Positions 11,246 through 21,831 of a stretch of DNA of 64,000 nucleotides are shown in pieces (within the stretch, counting starts at the first letter, position 1; every line of letters starts with the position of its first letter). This DNA comes from Branchiostoma floridae (taxonomy: Eukaryota > Chordata > Leptocardii > Amphioxiformes > Branchiostomatidae). The stretch spans positions 3,283,382-3,347,381 of the forward strand of contig NC_049984.1 in NCBI RefSeq assembly GCF_000003815.2, in the 5' to 3' direction. Below the pieces are notes generated by a model. It saw only the letters and a program-made list of their open reading frames with translations. It was not told the DNA's origin and did not search any database. The translations under genes and the position numbers were made by a program.

Positions 11246-12215
11246 TGGGTGGCTTTTGCAAAGCCTGCAGCTATTGGGGACCAGCTCAACACATTCTTCA
11301 TTGATTCCACTGCTTTGGTAACAAATGATTGCTGAAAGAGGACTATATTATTTGGCATCTTTGCTTGGATCAAGGCGATTCAGCATTTTACCAAGTCAAA
11401 CTCTGTACATTGTACAAAATGTAATTGTTTTATATAATAATTTCTGTGGGTGGCTTTCAAAGAGCCTTCAGCCATGAGAGACCATATCAATACATCCTTC
11501 ATCCATTCCACAACAGTACTTTTGATAACAAACGATTGCCAAAAGAGGAGTATATTATTCAGCATCTTTGCCGGTATCAAGACGAATCGGCATTTTACCA
11601 AGTTAAACTCTGTACATTGTACAAAATGTAATTGTAAGTTACTGTGGGTGGCTTTCAAAGAGCCTGCAGCCGTGAGAGACCATTATATCAATACATACAC
11701 TTACAAAATTACACAACTTTGATAACAAATGATGGCCGAAAGAGGACTATATTATTTGGCATCTTTGCTGAGATCAAGACGATTCGGAATTTTACCAAGT
11801 TAAACTAGCCTGCACATTGTACAAAATGTAATTGTAAATTACTATGGGTGGCTTTCAAAGAGCCTGCTGCCGTGAGAGACCATATCAATACATCCTTCAT
11901 CCATTCCACAACTTTGATAACAAATGATTGCAGCGGAAAGGTCTACATTATTCTGCATCTTTGCTGTGATCAAGACGATTCGGCATCTACCAACTTGGTA
12001 CATGTACAATCATGAAAATTACCAACTTGGTACATGTACATGTAAATTACAGTACTTTGGCTGGCTTCCTACAAGCCTGCAGCTGCAAAAGACCAATGTT
12101 AACACATCTTTCATTGATTCCACAACTTTGATGGCTCAGGAACTGGAAAGTGGGCTACATTATTCAGTGTCTTCCCTGGGATCCGGGATTCAACCGTTTC
12201 ACTTTGGCCCAACAT
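11246..12215. repeat. Tandem array 3 (5 units, about 195-210 bp)
   Basis: Units begin near 11246, 11448, 11645, 11844 and 12057 with GGGTGGCTTTCAAAGAGCCT or a variant. They carry CATCCTTCATCCATTCCAC, GATAACAAATGATTG, TTCAGCATCTTTGC and GATCAAGACGATTCGGCAT, and end in ACATTGTACAAAATGTAATT. The fifth unit is the most diverged. Overlapping frames on both strands across the array follow its period and are not genes. Confidence 0.92.
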
Positions 12216-12320
12216 CCTGAAGGTCAACTTGGTCAGGACCAGGGTTTGTTGTGGTTAGGGTCAGAATTAGGGCTAAGGGTTTAAATTAGACTTAGTTCGT
12301 TGGACCAAGTTGACCAGGTT
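12215..12320. repeat. Short inverted-repeat element with degenerate TTAGGG-like core
   Basis: AAGGTCAACTTGGTC at 12221 is inverted as GGACCAAGTTGACC at about 12303. Between them the sequence drifts through GGTTAGGGTCAGAATTAGGG, reminiscent of the telomere-like tracts at 31911 and 32099. Confidence 0.55.
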
Positions 12321-12480
12321 CCTTCGTCGTCGTCGTCGTATCCATTTTTAATCATACTGCTGCTGGGATCCCTGTCACAGGGGTAGGCAGCAGTCGGCTA
12401 GTCTTCACACTGTGCTTCCATGCGGCTGGTCTGTCCAGTGAGTCCAGCTCTGGGCTTCAACTTCATGGTTTGCCTTGATG
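12318..12480 (+). repeat. Dispersed repeat starting with (TCG)n
   Basis: TCGTCGTCGTCGTCGTATCC, then TTTTTAATCATACTGCTGC and GGGATCCCT. The same opening occurs at 17184-17240. A related longer version with GGCTAGTCTTCACAC lies at 15310-15610. Likely pieces of one dispersed element with an unstable TCG repeat at its end. Confidence 0.7.
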
Positions 12481-12584
12481 GCCGGACCCTACCTTCCGCA
12501 CCCGCAAGTTAGCCAAGCCCGCGTTCATTGTCCCTGGTAATTTCCCCTTGCTCTTTTTGACAAGGACAGAAAGTGAATAGTGGA

Positions 12585-12690
12585 GAATAGTTTTATTAAC
12601 ATCCCATCCTAAGGACTGCAACCCTAATATCCCAGTAGCATGCATATCAAGTGAGAATCAGAGCCGGGCTTCGAAATCATGCCCTCTTCA
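12585..12690 (-). repeat. tRNA-derived SINE fragment (family G)
   Basis: Shares CATCC-CCTAAGGACT, AGCATGCAT, GTGAG, GCCGG and TTCGAA in order with the better preserved copy at 40040-40182, where a tRNA-like head is clear. Confidence 0.55.
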
Positions 12691-12803
12691 GTTCTTGGTC
12701 CATAGACAGAACTTTGCACGTTACTTATCATCTATTATCAATATTGACTGTGACCCATCTCTACCCACTAACTTTGACACTTCGAGTATTAAGTTGAGTA
12801 ATA

Positions 12804-13010
12804 CTGTAATGCAGAAATGTTCGCGGTGGATTAATGTTCGCGGTTTTCGCGGTGACCACTTCACCGCGAACTTAAAACCACCGCGAACATTTTTCTATAA
12901 TGGTATTAGACTGCAGTCTATCGTGTTACCGCGAAATTAAAACCACAGCGAAAAGTCATTTTTCCCGCTACCGCGAAATTAAATCCCCGCGAATTTAAAT
13001 GCATTTACAA
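12804..13010 (-). mobile_element. TA-target MITE family E, copy 1
   Basis: Begins CTGTAATGCAGAAATG after TA and ends AAATGCATTTACA before TA. The interior is made of repeated short GTTCGCGGT and ACCGCGAA words in both orientations. Four more copies lie at 16741-16933, 29381-29560, 33171-33315 and 37777-37984. The TA target and short inverted ends fit a Tc1/mariner-type MITE; no transposase. Confidence 0.88.
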
Positions 13011-13095
13011 TATCTTAGATTTTATGGAGTCTCTTGTTTTTTTGTCTCTCAAGCATTTCTCTATACCCTAATGTGCAGACATTGACTAACACATA

Positions 13096-13210
13096 TTCTC
13101 CAAGCAAAGGTTTCAGTCTGAGAGATAATAGTGGGCGGGATTTTTTATGACAGCTGTAAGAAATCGCTATACAGTCGCTACACCCGGCCAAAAGCTCTGC
13201 TTGGAGACTT
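13096..13210. mobile_element. MITE family L, short copy
   Basis: CTCCAAGCAAAGGTTT at about 13099 is inverted as AAAAGCTCTGCTTGGAG near 13190. The same terminal word is present in the longer hairpin at 24703-24868. Confidence 0.65.
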
Positions 13211-13386
13211 CTATCGCATGTTTGTGTCCTCATTCAGTTCAACAGAAACGATTCTATATCAACCACGCATTTCTCTCCAGGCTTGTCAGAGCTCTCAGTT
13301 AAGATCAGCAATTTCTTTTCAGATGGTGAGAATGGAAGCTCTGCCGTTGTCTAAATCAGATTAAAAGGGAGACAGTGCTCTGTATG

Positions 13387-14086
13387 TAGAGTCCATTCCA
13401 AGACACCATGCGGATGTTTGTGACCATTGTTTAGAATTGATTTTAAAGTTTTGTAATTATATGTCTAGGACATTTGATACTTCAGAAATATTTGTAACAC
13501 TGTTTCAACTTTATAAATATTTCCCTGGTCCTGTAAAACTTTGGAAATATTCATCGTGTGGAATTGGATACTTCTAATGGTTTCTAAATAATGATAACAG
13601 CATTCTACCATTATTTACCATTTTCTACCATTTTTTGTAAATGGTTCAGTGGGCTGGGAAGATAGCAATTCACACATCCTTGCAAAGTATGGTTGGGTGC
13701 CATGCAACAATGGCCCACCACAAAGGATCCACCATTGCCCAGCAGTGAAATCTAAAAATATACAGATACAACAATAGGGCTTACTTTTATGGGGGCAATA
13801 AACTAATTTAACCATTTGGCCAGGTTTACCATTTTTTACAAATATTTGTAAATGTGAAATAATCACACAGAGGTTTCGCAATTATTCTAAATAAAGATAT
13901 TTTTATACAGTTACTTTCAAAATGTTTCTAAAATATTCAAAGGAATTCAAATATATGAGTACTTTCTTAGTCAATTTTTTGAAAATAATTTAATTATTGT
14001 GGCTCAGATATTCTTTTATTCAAAATAATTCAGACTAATTATAAATATCGCCTAAAAACCCTCATGGTGTCTTGGAATGGACTCTA
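13387..14086. mobile_element. 700-bp element with perfect-like terminal inverted repeats
   Basis: Left end TAGAGTCCATTCCAAGACAC at 13387; the right end at 14067-14086 is its inverse. The repeat extends about 25 bp with one or two mismatches (CATG next). The interior is AT-rich with several AAATATT and ACCATTTT words and no transposase. Non-autonomous DNA transposon, superfamily not determined. Confidence 0.85.
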
Positions 14087-14244
14087 GTGTTACAATTTGA
14101 TATAGTTATTACAGAAATTACACTCTACCGATCCCCTATTTTACAGAATGATATTGAATGTTCATTTTTTTATTTTTTTCTATTTGCTTTTGGACAGACG
14201 AGGACGATGTGGCACTGCACTCAAGTTTTGTAACTTATATTAAC

Positions 14245-14378
14245 AGTTAATGCCACATACACGGTACAGACAGAAGGATAGTCGTGTAAAGTGCCTTTCC
14301 CAAGGGCACAACGTCGGGGGCACGGTGGGAATCGAACTCAGGACCCATAGATTCCGACGCCCGACGCCATGTTCATTT
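14245..14378 (-). repeat. tRNA-derived SINE, truncated (family S)
   Basis: Read on the - strand: a B-box-like GAGTTCGATTCCC, then GTGCCCTTGGGAAAGGCACT and TTACACGAC. The same order is seen in the full-length copy at 36279-36750. The body and poly(A) are missing. Confidence 0.75.
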
Positions 14379-15309
14379 GATTAATGTATATGGATGATAT
14401 CATCTGGGAACCCTAAAACTGGTGCATGCATGAGATAGAAACAATACTCAAGAGGTTGGTAAAAAAAGTTGTCTTAGTTCATTATGAAATCAGGAATAAG
14501 TGTTCAGGAAGGCTGAACAAATGGCCAGAACACAGAGTATGGCATTATTAACAGAACAATTATAGATTTTCTTCTTCTTTCACTTTCCATATCTATTTTC
14601 CGATTTAAAAAAACAACTAAACATCATGTTTTTGCTTTGGCTGCTTTGTATGATTTACAATTTGGTCCAAAAAAATCTGGGGTAGTAGTGCATTGTACTA
14701 GTAGTAGGCATTCGTCAGCCTCGTAAGACTATGATGTATGAAAATTAATGCCCGCGTGTATATGTCATCAATATATAATTTTGGAATCAACATTGCCAAA
14801 GGCAAAAACAATAATTCAGTCACCTTTGGTGTTCATTTATTCATTTGTTTTACTATAATATAAAAGAATGATATTGGTGCAGCCTTCACCTTTGGTTTAG
14901 TATACTTTAAGTTTAATGTTATCTTTAAGTTGTGTATTGGAACAAAGCTTTAGGATAAAGGGATCACCGATATTGCTTGTAAAGCCTTTGACTTTATTTG
15001 TAGCCACAATTACATGTATCTTGAACATATCTTGAATGCTATTCTTCCTGTGGACCTGTGTACATGTCTCAAGGCCTACAAATCTTCCCCCATACAGTTG
15101 GGAAATAACAAGTTCTCAGTTTATAGTCCGTGTTCATTTCCATCTTTATGAGTATGTTATGAACTGAGACACTTAAAGGCTTATGCCCTGATCCCAGAAA
15201 TATTGTTACTGAATAAGATATGGAATTGTACTAAGTGATTTATGCCAATCTCTTTAGGACACTTGCAAGTTACAGCACTGTTATATTGTGACGAAATACT
15301 TGTAGTAGA
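14379..15309. other. Non-genic sequence
   Basis: A short piece near 14707 (GGCATTCGTCAGCCTCGTAA) looks like a repeat fragment. Otherwise nothing was recognised. Confidence 0.4.
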
Positions 15310-15610
15310 AGTATTTATTAGTATCCAGTATTTGATTATACTGCTGCATGGGTCCCTGACCTGGGGGGGGGGGGTGCAGATGGGGAGTAGCTGGCTAGTC
15401 TTCACACCGCTCTTCCAAAGAGCTTTATTCAGCAAGTTTAAATTACACTGGCAAGGCCGCGCACCTTGATGTTTATCTTAACACACTCCTTCCAAGATTT
15501 CCTGGGTCTACTGTGACCTCTGTTGCCTGAGATGACATTGATGGACGGTTGTCCATACCACTGTTTAGGAGCCCATCCTGTTAATTTTCGTTGTCAAACC
15601 TGGCGCAGAT
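15310..15610 (+). repeat. Dispersed repeat related to 12318-12480
   Basis: Contains TATCCAGTATTTGATTATAC, TGCTGCATGGGTCCCTG, a G13 run at 15363 and GGCTAGTCTTCACAC, in the same order as at 12340-12410. The downstream 200 bp have no other copy here. Confidence 0.6.
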
Positions 15611-15821
15611 TTTCATTAATATTCAGTCGAGTGTAAGAAGTAATCTAGAGAAGTTCAAGTAACAGTCGTTGTGCCTTTTTTGTACTTAGGTAATGTATTA
15701 AATTGTATTTGTATGTATTGAAAATTAACTAATCATTACACAGGGTCAGCCTATATAGGCAGCCTGCATTGGTGACGGCTATCTCACAAAGATACAAACA
15801 AACATTTAATGTCATACAAAT

Positions 15822-15960
15822 AGAATACAACACGGAGTATTCTGTATCGCCCGCTGGTATTACCTGATAGTAGATAGGATCTCCCGAACTCCCGAAGGGG
15901 GATCTGACCCGTGAAAGGGTTGGGACCGAGGGCGATACAGAATACCTCGTGTTGTATTTT
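15822..15960. mobile_element. Short hairpin MITE
   Basis: ATACAACACGGAGTATTCTG followed by TATCGCC at about 15827 is inverted at about 15931-15957, with one mismatch in 27. Length about 135 bp. The interior is GC-richer. Confidence 0.85.
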
Positions 15961-16404
15961 GTTTATATCATGCCATTCGGAGGAAACTCACAAGTGTATC
16001 GTTAAAAAAAAAAGAGCAAAAGACGTGACATCAATGCATAATTTCCCGTCAACACCTTTTTAAATTATTCGTCAATTCAAACAAACGCAAGCCAGTTCCA
16101 ATCATTGGAAGCAAAGTATGGAGCCCCGGGCTGTACTGTAAAATACCGGCCGGTTAGAACACCAATATCGAACGTAAATATGGCCCGGGTATGATATAAA
16201 CTGTAGCAGTCTTTCTGAGGTTGAGTTGAGGTCACCTGGCATCTACCTTGCAATTGGTGGGCCAATTTGTTAACATCTGATCCATTAGACTGTACAAGGC
16301 TGATATAAACTTTATCATCTAATGCTACAAACTGTCTCAGTCCATCAGCCTGGGGCTAGTTCAAGCCAGTTACATGTTTCTAGAAGAATACAGTAACAGG
16401 GATA

Positions 16405-16736
16405 AACAAGTCCACTAGCCCTATAGTCCCGGGCAAGTGAAAATGCTAATCGGGCAAGTGCATGTCCTTCCCCACTTGCCCGATCGGACAAGTTAGCTTT
16501 TCTCCATTGAGTGAGATTTTGATGTTCTTGCTACTTTTCAAAGTCATGACATCAAGCATTGATTAACACAGAAAATAGAGCCAATAACAAAAATTCCATT
16601 GAAGGCCATGAACATACATAGAAAAAATGTCATTTAGATTTCGGGCAAGTGAAAAGTTGGTTCGGGCAAGTAAATTTTTTAAGTACTTGCCCGATAGGAC
16701 AAGTCAATTTTAGAAAACTTGTCCAACCCTGAGTAA
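16405..16736. mobile_element. DNA transposon family H, copy 1
   Basis: Ends in ACAAGTCCACTAGCCCTA and ACTTGTCCAACCCTG, with an interior rich in CGGGCAAGTG and CACTTGCCCGA. The reverse complement recurs at 30375-30696. Ends of the CAGGGTTGGACAAGT type suggest a hAT-like MITE, but no clean 8-bp target duplication was found. Confidence 0.75.
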
Positions 16737-16740
16737 CATA

Positions 16741-16933
16741 CTGTAAATGCATTTAATTTTGCGGGGATTTAATTTTGCGGTATAGCGGGAAAAGGACTTT
16801 TCACAGTGGTTTTAAGTTCGCGGCAGCACCATGCACTTAACTCTCTTACTGGCATGGAAACATGTTTGCGGTGTTTTTAAGTTTGCAGTGAAGTGGCCAC
16901 CGCAAAAACCACAAAAGTTTCTGCATTTTACAG
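16741..16933 (+). mobile_element. TA-target MITE family E, copy 2
   Basis: TA then CTGTAAATGCATTTAATTTT at the left, CTGCATTTTACAG then TA at the right. Interior GTTCGCGG-type words are partly decayed to GTTTGCGG. Confidence 0.9.
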
Positions 16934-17183
16934 TATACAGTAACAGTAACAGTTTCAGATAAAAAAAAATTGGACTTATTTAGTTACTAAGTATTTGTAT
17001 AGCCGGAAAAACTCAGCCCCTTGATGTAATAACACAGCTGTACTTGATTGCAACAAGTTCCACTATTAGACGACGATAGTTCTAGGAAAATATTCAAATT
17101 TTAAACACATCAATCCTAGGTTGCTAACTCTGGTATTTGGCTATTTCTCGTCTCCTTTTCTGAGCTGTTCTTAGGTACTTAGT
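16934..17183. other. Short non-genic interval
   Basis: Nothing recognised between the MITE and the TCG-type repeat fragment. Confidence 0.4.
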
Positions 17184-17240
17184 AGTTCGTCGTCGTATCC
17201 ATTTTTGATTATACTGCTGCAGGGATCCCTTGTTACATGT
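17184..17240 (+). repeat. TCG-type dispersed repeat, fragment
   Basis: TTCGTCGTCGTATCCATTTT followed by TGATTATACTGCTGC and GGGATCCCT, as at 12322-12373. Confidence 0.75.
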
Positions 17241-18619
17241 AAGTCTATTGAATATGACTGCCCTAGTTCTGCACTCTAACCTCAATTTGGCTTAAAGCCA
17301 AACATCCACCCTGGACTAAAACCCTAACATGCGGTCCCACAGTTCTGCGTGAGATGGAAATAGCTGTTAAAATGTCGTAACAAAATTACAACTTACCTGA
17401 ATATTGCCCCCATTGTGACGGTCAGGAAGAGGGCACGGAGGTATTTCCTGATGATATACCTTTCAGGAAGTTAATGTTTAGAGTCACCCAGGGTAAGAGC
17501 AGCAGCTGTTAATTTGTTCAGACACTGTCACAGAGGAAAGCTGTATTTTGTCAGGAAATTTAACCAGACATTTCTTGCTTTGGTACATTTATGAAGGTTA
17601 ATGCATCTGACTCAACCAAACCAAGTACATTGTATTCCCTTGAATTGACCTCTGAACTGTTTCTTGACCGAGTTGTATGTGTGAGCTGTCTTGAGTATTT
17701 TGTATCATAATTTCTTTTTCTGCAAAATAGTGTATAGTCTCACAGGCAGTACTATTATGAAAGTTTGTCATCTAGGTTTGACAATTAAATCTCTACAGCA
17801 GATTTGGAGGTGAATTTTCAGTCATTTCTGTTACTGTACTAATTTTTAATCCATTAAGAATCCTGTATGTGGTAACCACAGGTCCACATAGATTTTGTCG
17901 GTCCTCTTAGTGGTCTTCCTGGGTAGATTTAGGCAGCATTAAGGAAGGAAGCAAATCTAATCATTAAAAAAAGTACTTTTAAGAATTCAAAATTGTGCCT
18001 CCTGTTCCAACAATTTTTTATTATTATTGGCAGAAACGATATGAAAATTCAGTTACACGTTTAGGAAGAAAACCAAATTGATATAATTTTGAAATTCATA
18101 TGTTGTAGAATTGTATTTATTCAGTTCTTCTGCAAAATTTGCACAATGTGGCAACCATTTTATTCATCTGATTATTCTTGCCAATTCAGAATCATTGGGG
18201 TTGAAAAATTTCTTTGTTCCATGAAATAAAGGACCTGCATACAAAACACTGAGGTCAGGAGCTGGCCACACTTCCTCCCCATCCGAATAATTTGGGATGT
18301 TTCTTCAGTTGCCATGGCAATGGAGATCTCTTCCAATATTGAAATGCTTTCTGCTGAAAATTTAGGAAGTTCTAATGGTGAGAGGATCTGATATGGTTTT
18401 GGGAGACACTACATTTTTTCTGAGACATATTAGCTGTAATGACTTTATCACTTGTGAACAATTTAGTTTGAAACTAGAAAAGGCTTGTTAACTCAGAACT
18501 TGTTAGTGTTAACAGGATTGATAGAAATTGCAAAGTAGGAAGTGATTATTGTACTTCTAAATATAAAGGGAAGAGGGGCATTGGTATACAACCATGCTAT
18601 AGCCATGGGGTGTAGATTC
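17241..18619. other. Non-genic sequence
   Basis: No gene or repeat recognised. Splice-like AG and GT sites occur but do not bound any open frame. Confidence 0.4.
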
Positions 18620-18795
18620 TCTGGCAAGCATAGCATAATTCTGATTAACCAGGGATGCTTCTAGGCACGTGGCACACCTTCACCAAACCTTAAATTATAG
18701 TTCCTGTAGCATTTTGATTTAAAATTCTTTAGATAAAAAACCTACACACCATGGAAGGGGAAATCCACACAATCTTGGCTGACCCCCCTCTCTGT
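18620..18795 (+). mobile_element. Family C hAT-like element, degenerate copy
   Basis: Shares AATTCTGATTAACCAGGGAT, GATGCT and the stretch TTTAAAATTC, CACCATGGAAGG, AATCCACAC in the same order as the interiors of 8400-8764 and 51024-51414. No ends were found. Confidence 0.5.
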
Positions 18796-19140
18796 TGCTC
18801 CCATGGATTTTTTTTCTCCAAAAAAACTGATATCCTGTGTTTTGTTTCCCCTATAACATCCTCAGGTTTCTAGTAGCATGACTCAGAGAGTTTGCACAAG
18901 GGAAACAACTGTTGCTTGACTAAGATCTGACACTTCCTGTCGACTGTTCACAAGCCTCCTCAGGGTTCTACAAACAGGTAGGTTTCATACAACAGCTCAG
19001 CTATATATAACTCAGAGTCTATTATTTTTACAGCCTGTCCTTTTGATACTGCATATTTGTGGCTATAATTTGATGTACAGTTTTTGTGTAATTGGAATAT
19101 GATGTAACTAGCCTTAAGGCTGCCATCCGATATATTACAC
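18796..19140. other. Non-genic sequence
   Basis: Nothing recognised. Confidence 0.35.
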
Positions 19141-19365
19141 TAGTAAATCTTTATCTGCGGGGTAACCTATATCCGTTGTTTGTAGATACAGACATTTAGG
19201 AATTTCAAATCTACTGCAATATTTTTGATACTCTAATAATTAATTTGAAAACACAAATATTTTAATTTGAAAACACCATCAGTTGATTGATTATCTCTAG
19301 ATAACATGTTTCAAGAAAAACAACGGATATAGATTACCCTACGGATAAAGGTGAACTAGCGTTAC
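19141..19365. mobile_element. MITE family A, complete copy
   Basis: Left arm CTTTATCTGCGGGGTAACC, TATATCCGTTG. The right arm is its inverse: CAACGGATATAGATTACC, CTACGGATAAAGGTGAAC, TAGCGTTAC. The left outer end has decayed. About 225 bp. Confidence 0.85.
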
Positions 19366-19519
19366 TTCTTGGGCTCCTTCTTTTCTCTTAAAAGACAATG
19401 TTTTTAGCCAAGTGAGTGTACAAGTGCATGTACAATGTATATTACTATAATATAGGAGTCCCTCTCGGTAGTAAATTGGATGACATCCAGATGACCACAT
19501 ATCACCTTGAGGAGCTTAA

Positions 19520-19753
19520 CCCTTAAACTGCCAAACCCGGATATATCCGGCACACATTATACATGTCCTGTGTGCCGTGCCCGGATATATCCGGGATAGC
19601 GTATTCCCCCGAAGTAGCAGCTTTGCGCACGTGTAGTGCACGAACCCCGGAAGTTAGGGACTTCAGCCTTGTTTGGGGGTTCTTTTGGGAGGTCAGCGGC
19701 AAACCCTGGCACTGATAGCATTTTTTAAGGCTGAAACTCTGGCAGTTTAAGCG
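19520..19753. mobile_element. piggyBac-like MITE with two CCGGATATATCCGG palindromes
   Basis: TTAA (19516-19519) precedes CCCTTAAACTGCCA. The right end reads TGGCAGTTTAAGCG followed by TTATTAA. CCC-type ends and a TTAA target are typical of piggyBac. Inside, CCGGATATATCCGG (19537-19550) and CCCGGATATATCCGGG (19580-19595) are perfect palindromes, and GGCACACA and TGTGTGCC between them are also inverted. No transposase. The right end is slightly decayed. Confidence 0.75.
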
Positions 19754-21238
19754 TTATTAATATAATATTATGCTCATCTGTATATCAGGGATATGCGATG
19801 ATAATATGCCTTGTTACGTCGTTGACCAGTTCTTTATTGATAAGTATAATCAAAAGTCTACTTAAAATTTGCGTGATATATGATATATGGTGTGCTTGTA
19901 TTAATAGCTTGATAAAATTATTTGAAGTGTGTACTAAATACTAGTAGATAGATCATACATCTACAATGTGGCTGAGCAAAATGCAAGCTCACAGTTGTTA
20001 TTGTCAAGGGAACAAAGCATGCTTGTAGCCATCCCACAGTGTAATTTAGGAAGATTGAATATCATTTTTCTCATATAATTGCTGTATCGTATTTTTCGAC
20101 CTCCACATACAGTCAACCTTGCTGGCTTTTAGACTAATGATTTTCAGCTGTTTGCTTTGCAGTCATTTCCTACAGGTAATATGCTGTTATATTAGTTTAC
20201 TTTAAAATTTGTCCAAGGGGAATGGAGAGGAATTAAAACCTACGCAGGCACGTAGAAATGTTTGGTCTTTGATATGTGTACAAGATTAGAAATTTAGGTT
20301 AAAATCCATGATCCGCTTAGCTTGACGGTAAAGAATACTGTAACACTTCTGATGACACAACTCACTACTGTAGCTACAACTTACAGTTATAATTAGGACC
20401 CTCTTTGATAGTTCTGTTGACTTTTTAATTTTAGCATCAGCATCTCACCTTTTATTGACTTACAAGTGGACTTTGAACTGTTCAAAATGATAACTCACTA
20501 CTCTCCAAATATAACTGTTGTGATCAAACATGTATAACTGGACAGGTGTGACCATAATTATATAACGTTATAAGTCAAGGTTGTTCAAGGCAGAGAGCAC
20601 AGCATTCTACAATGAACAAAAGGTGAAGAAACAAAATACTTCCTTCCCAATGATTGAGGCACAATTGTCCAAAAACGATTTTAGAATGATCACAACAACA
20701 GTTACTAAATTACCAAGGTTTAAAAACTATTGTGTGCGTCATCAAAATCCATTATGGATCATTGTAAGAATACATAGGAGATAATCGACTTATTTGCTAT
20801 CTAGTGTAGTAGTAGTACCATTGATTTGTTAGTGAAGAGTAAGATTTACTGATACCATTAGAAGAGGATTGTGACAGGACAGCCTGCCCTGGAAAGACAG
20901 AATGCAGCGCTGCGATGTAATCCCCAGACTTTATGTCTGTCTCCTCCTACAATCAATATTTAGCCTGCCAAGATAAAAGTGAAAATCTGTCTTGGCTCCG
21001 TGTTGGCTGGAGTCAGGACTTGCTGTCGTGACCTTCGTATTTTTCTCGAGGTCATCATCTACCATCTAAGCATCCTTTGTTTTTGTATCTCTGTTTTGGC
21101 TGTTGTCTTATTGTGGGGAATGTTGTCAGGAATTAGGATTGTGTGCTACATTGATTGAATTTGTATAAGGGTATCATTGACTGCTTAGTCAGATTTTATT
21201 GTACCATTTAATAGCATTTTTTCCTCAGTAGCCACTTA
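19754..21238. other. Non-genic sequence
   Basis: Short frames only (longest + strand frame about 67 codons near 20581, no domain). No repeats recognised. Confidence 0.4.
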
Positions 21239-21239
21239 A

Positions 21240-21831
21240 GCCCCCTTCACATGAGAGCAAGAATCAGCCAGAATGCCGTCGGATTGAAAATTCTTTTCTA
21301 TTCCTGGCTATTCCTGGCAATTTGTAGTGTGTTCCAGACATTCTTACTGCATTCCAGCTATTTGTGCCCGTTCTTTTGACTGTCCCGAAAGTTTTTGACA
21401 TGTTAAAAACTGTCGAGGTGCATTCAAAGTGGAGAATATCGAATGGCATTCGAAGTGGATTCTAACTGTATTCTAACTATTCTAATTGCACTGTTTGACC
21501 GCATTCTGCGACATTCCAACATTATTCCAAAAATTCTTATCTCAATCGATGGAGAACCGAAAGGGCAAGCCATTTCGAATCCTGCCCGAATGTGTCCAAA
21601 AGAATATCTGGAATGCAGTAAGAATTTCTCGAATACAGTACGAATTCCCAGGAATAGAAAATACTTTTCATTCTGAGGGCATTTTGGCTTATTCCTTTTC
21701 GTGTGAAGGGGATATAAGGTCCATTTGGAACTCCCACTTGGAATGACCCCGAATGTGGCACGAATTTTGAAAATACTTCACTCCAGCTGGTTCTGCTTGA
21801 TTCCTGCTAATTCGGTTCAGTGTGAAGGCCC
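21240..21831. mobile_element. About 590-bp element with CCTTCACA-type ends (family K)
   Basis: Left end CCCCCTTCACATGAGAGCAA; right end TTCAGTGTGAAGGCCC, loosely inverted. The interior has many ATTC and GAAT words and an internal TTCGTGTGAAGGGG that resembles a terminus, so one element may be nested in another. Overlapping frames (up to 86 codons on both strands) come from the ATTC repeats. Confidence 0.65.

Noticed and set aside
11380-12220. Overlapping 68-98-codon frames on both strands
   Set aside because: They recur in phase with the 195-bp tandem array and are by-products of its repetition.
21443-21761. Three overlapping frames of 74-86 codons
   Set aside because: All follow ATTC and GAAT word repetition inside an inverted-repeat element.
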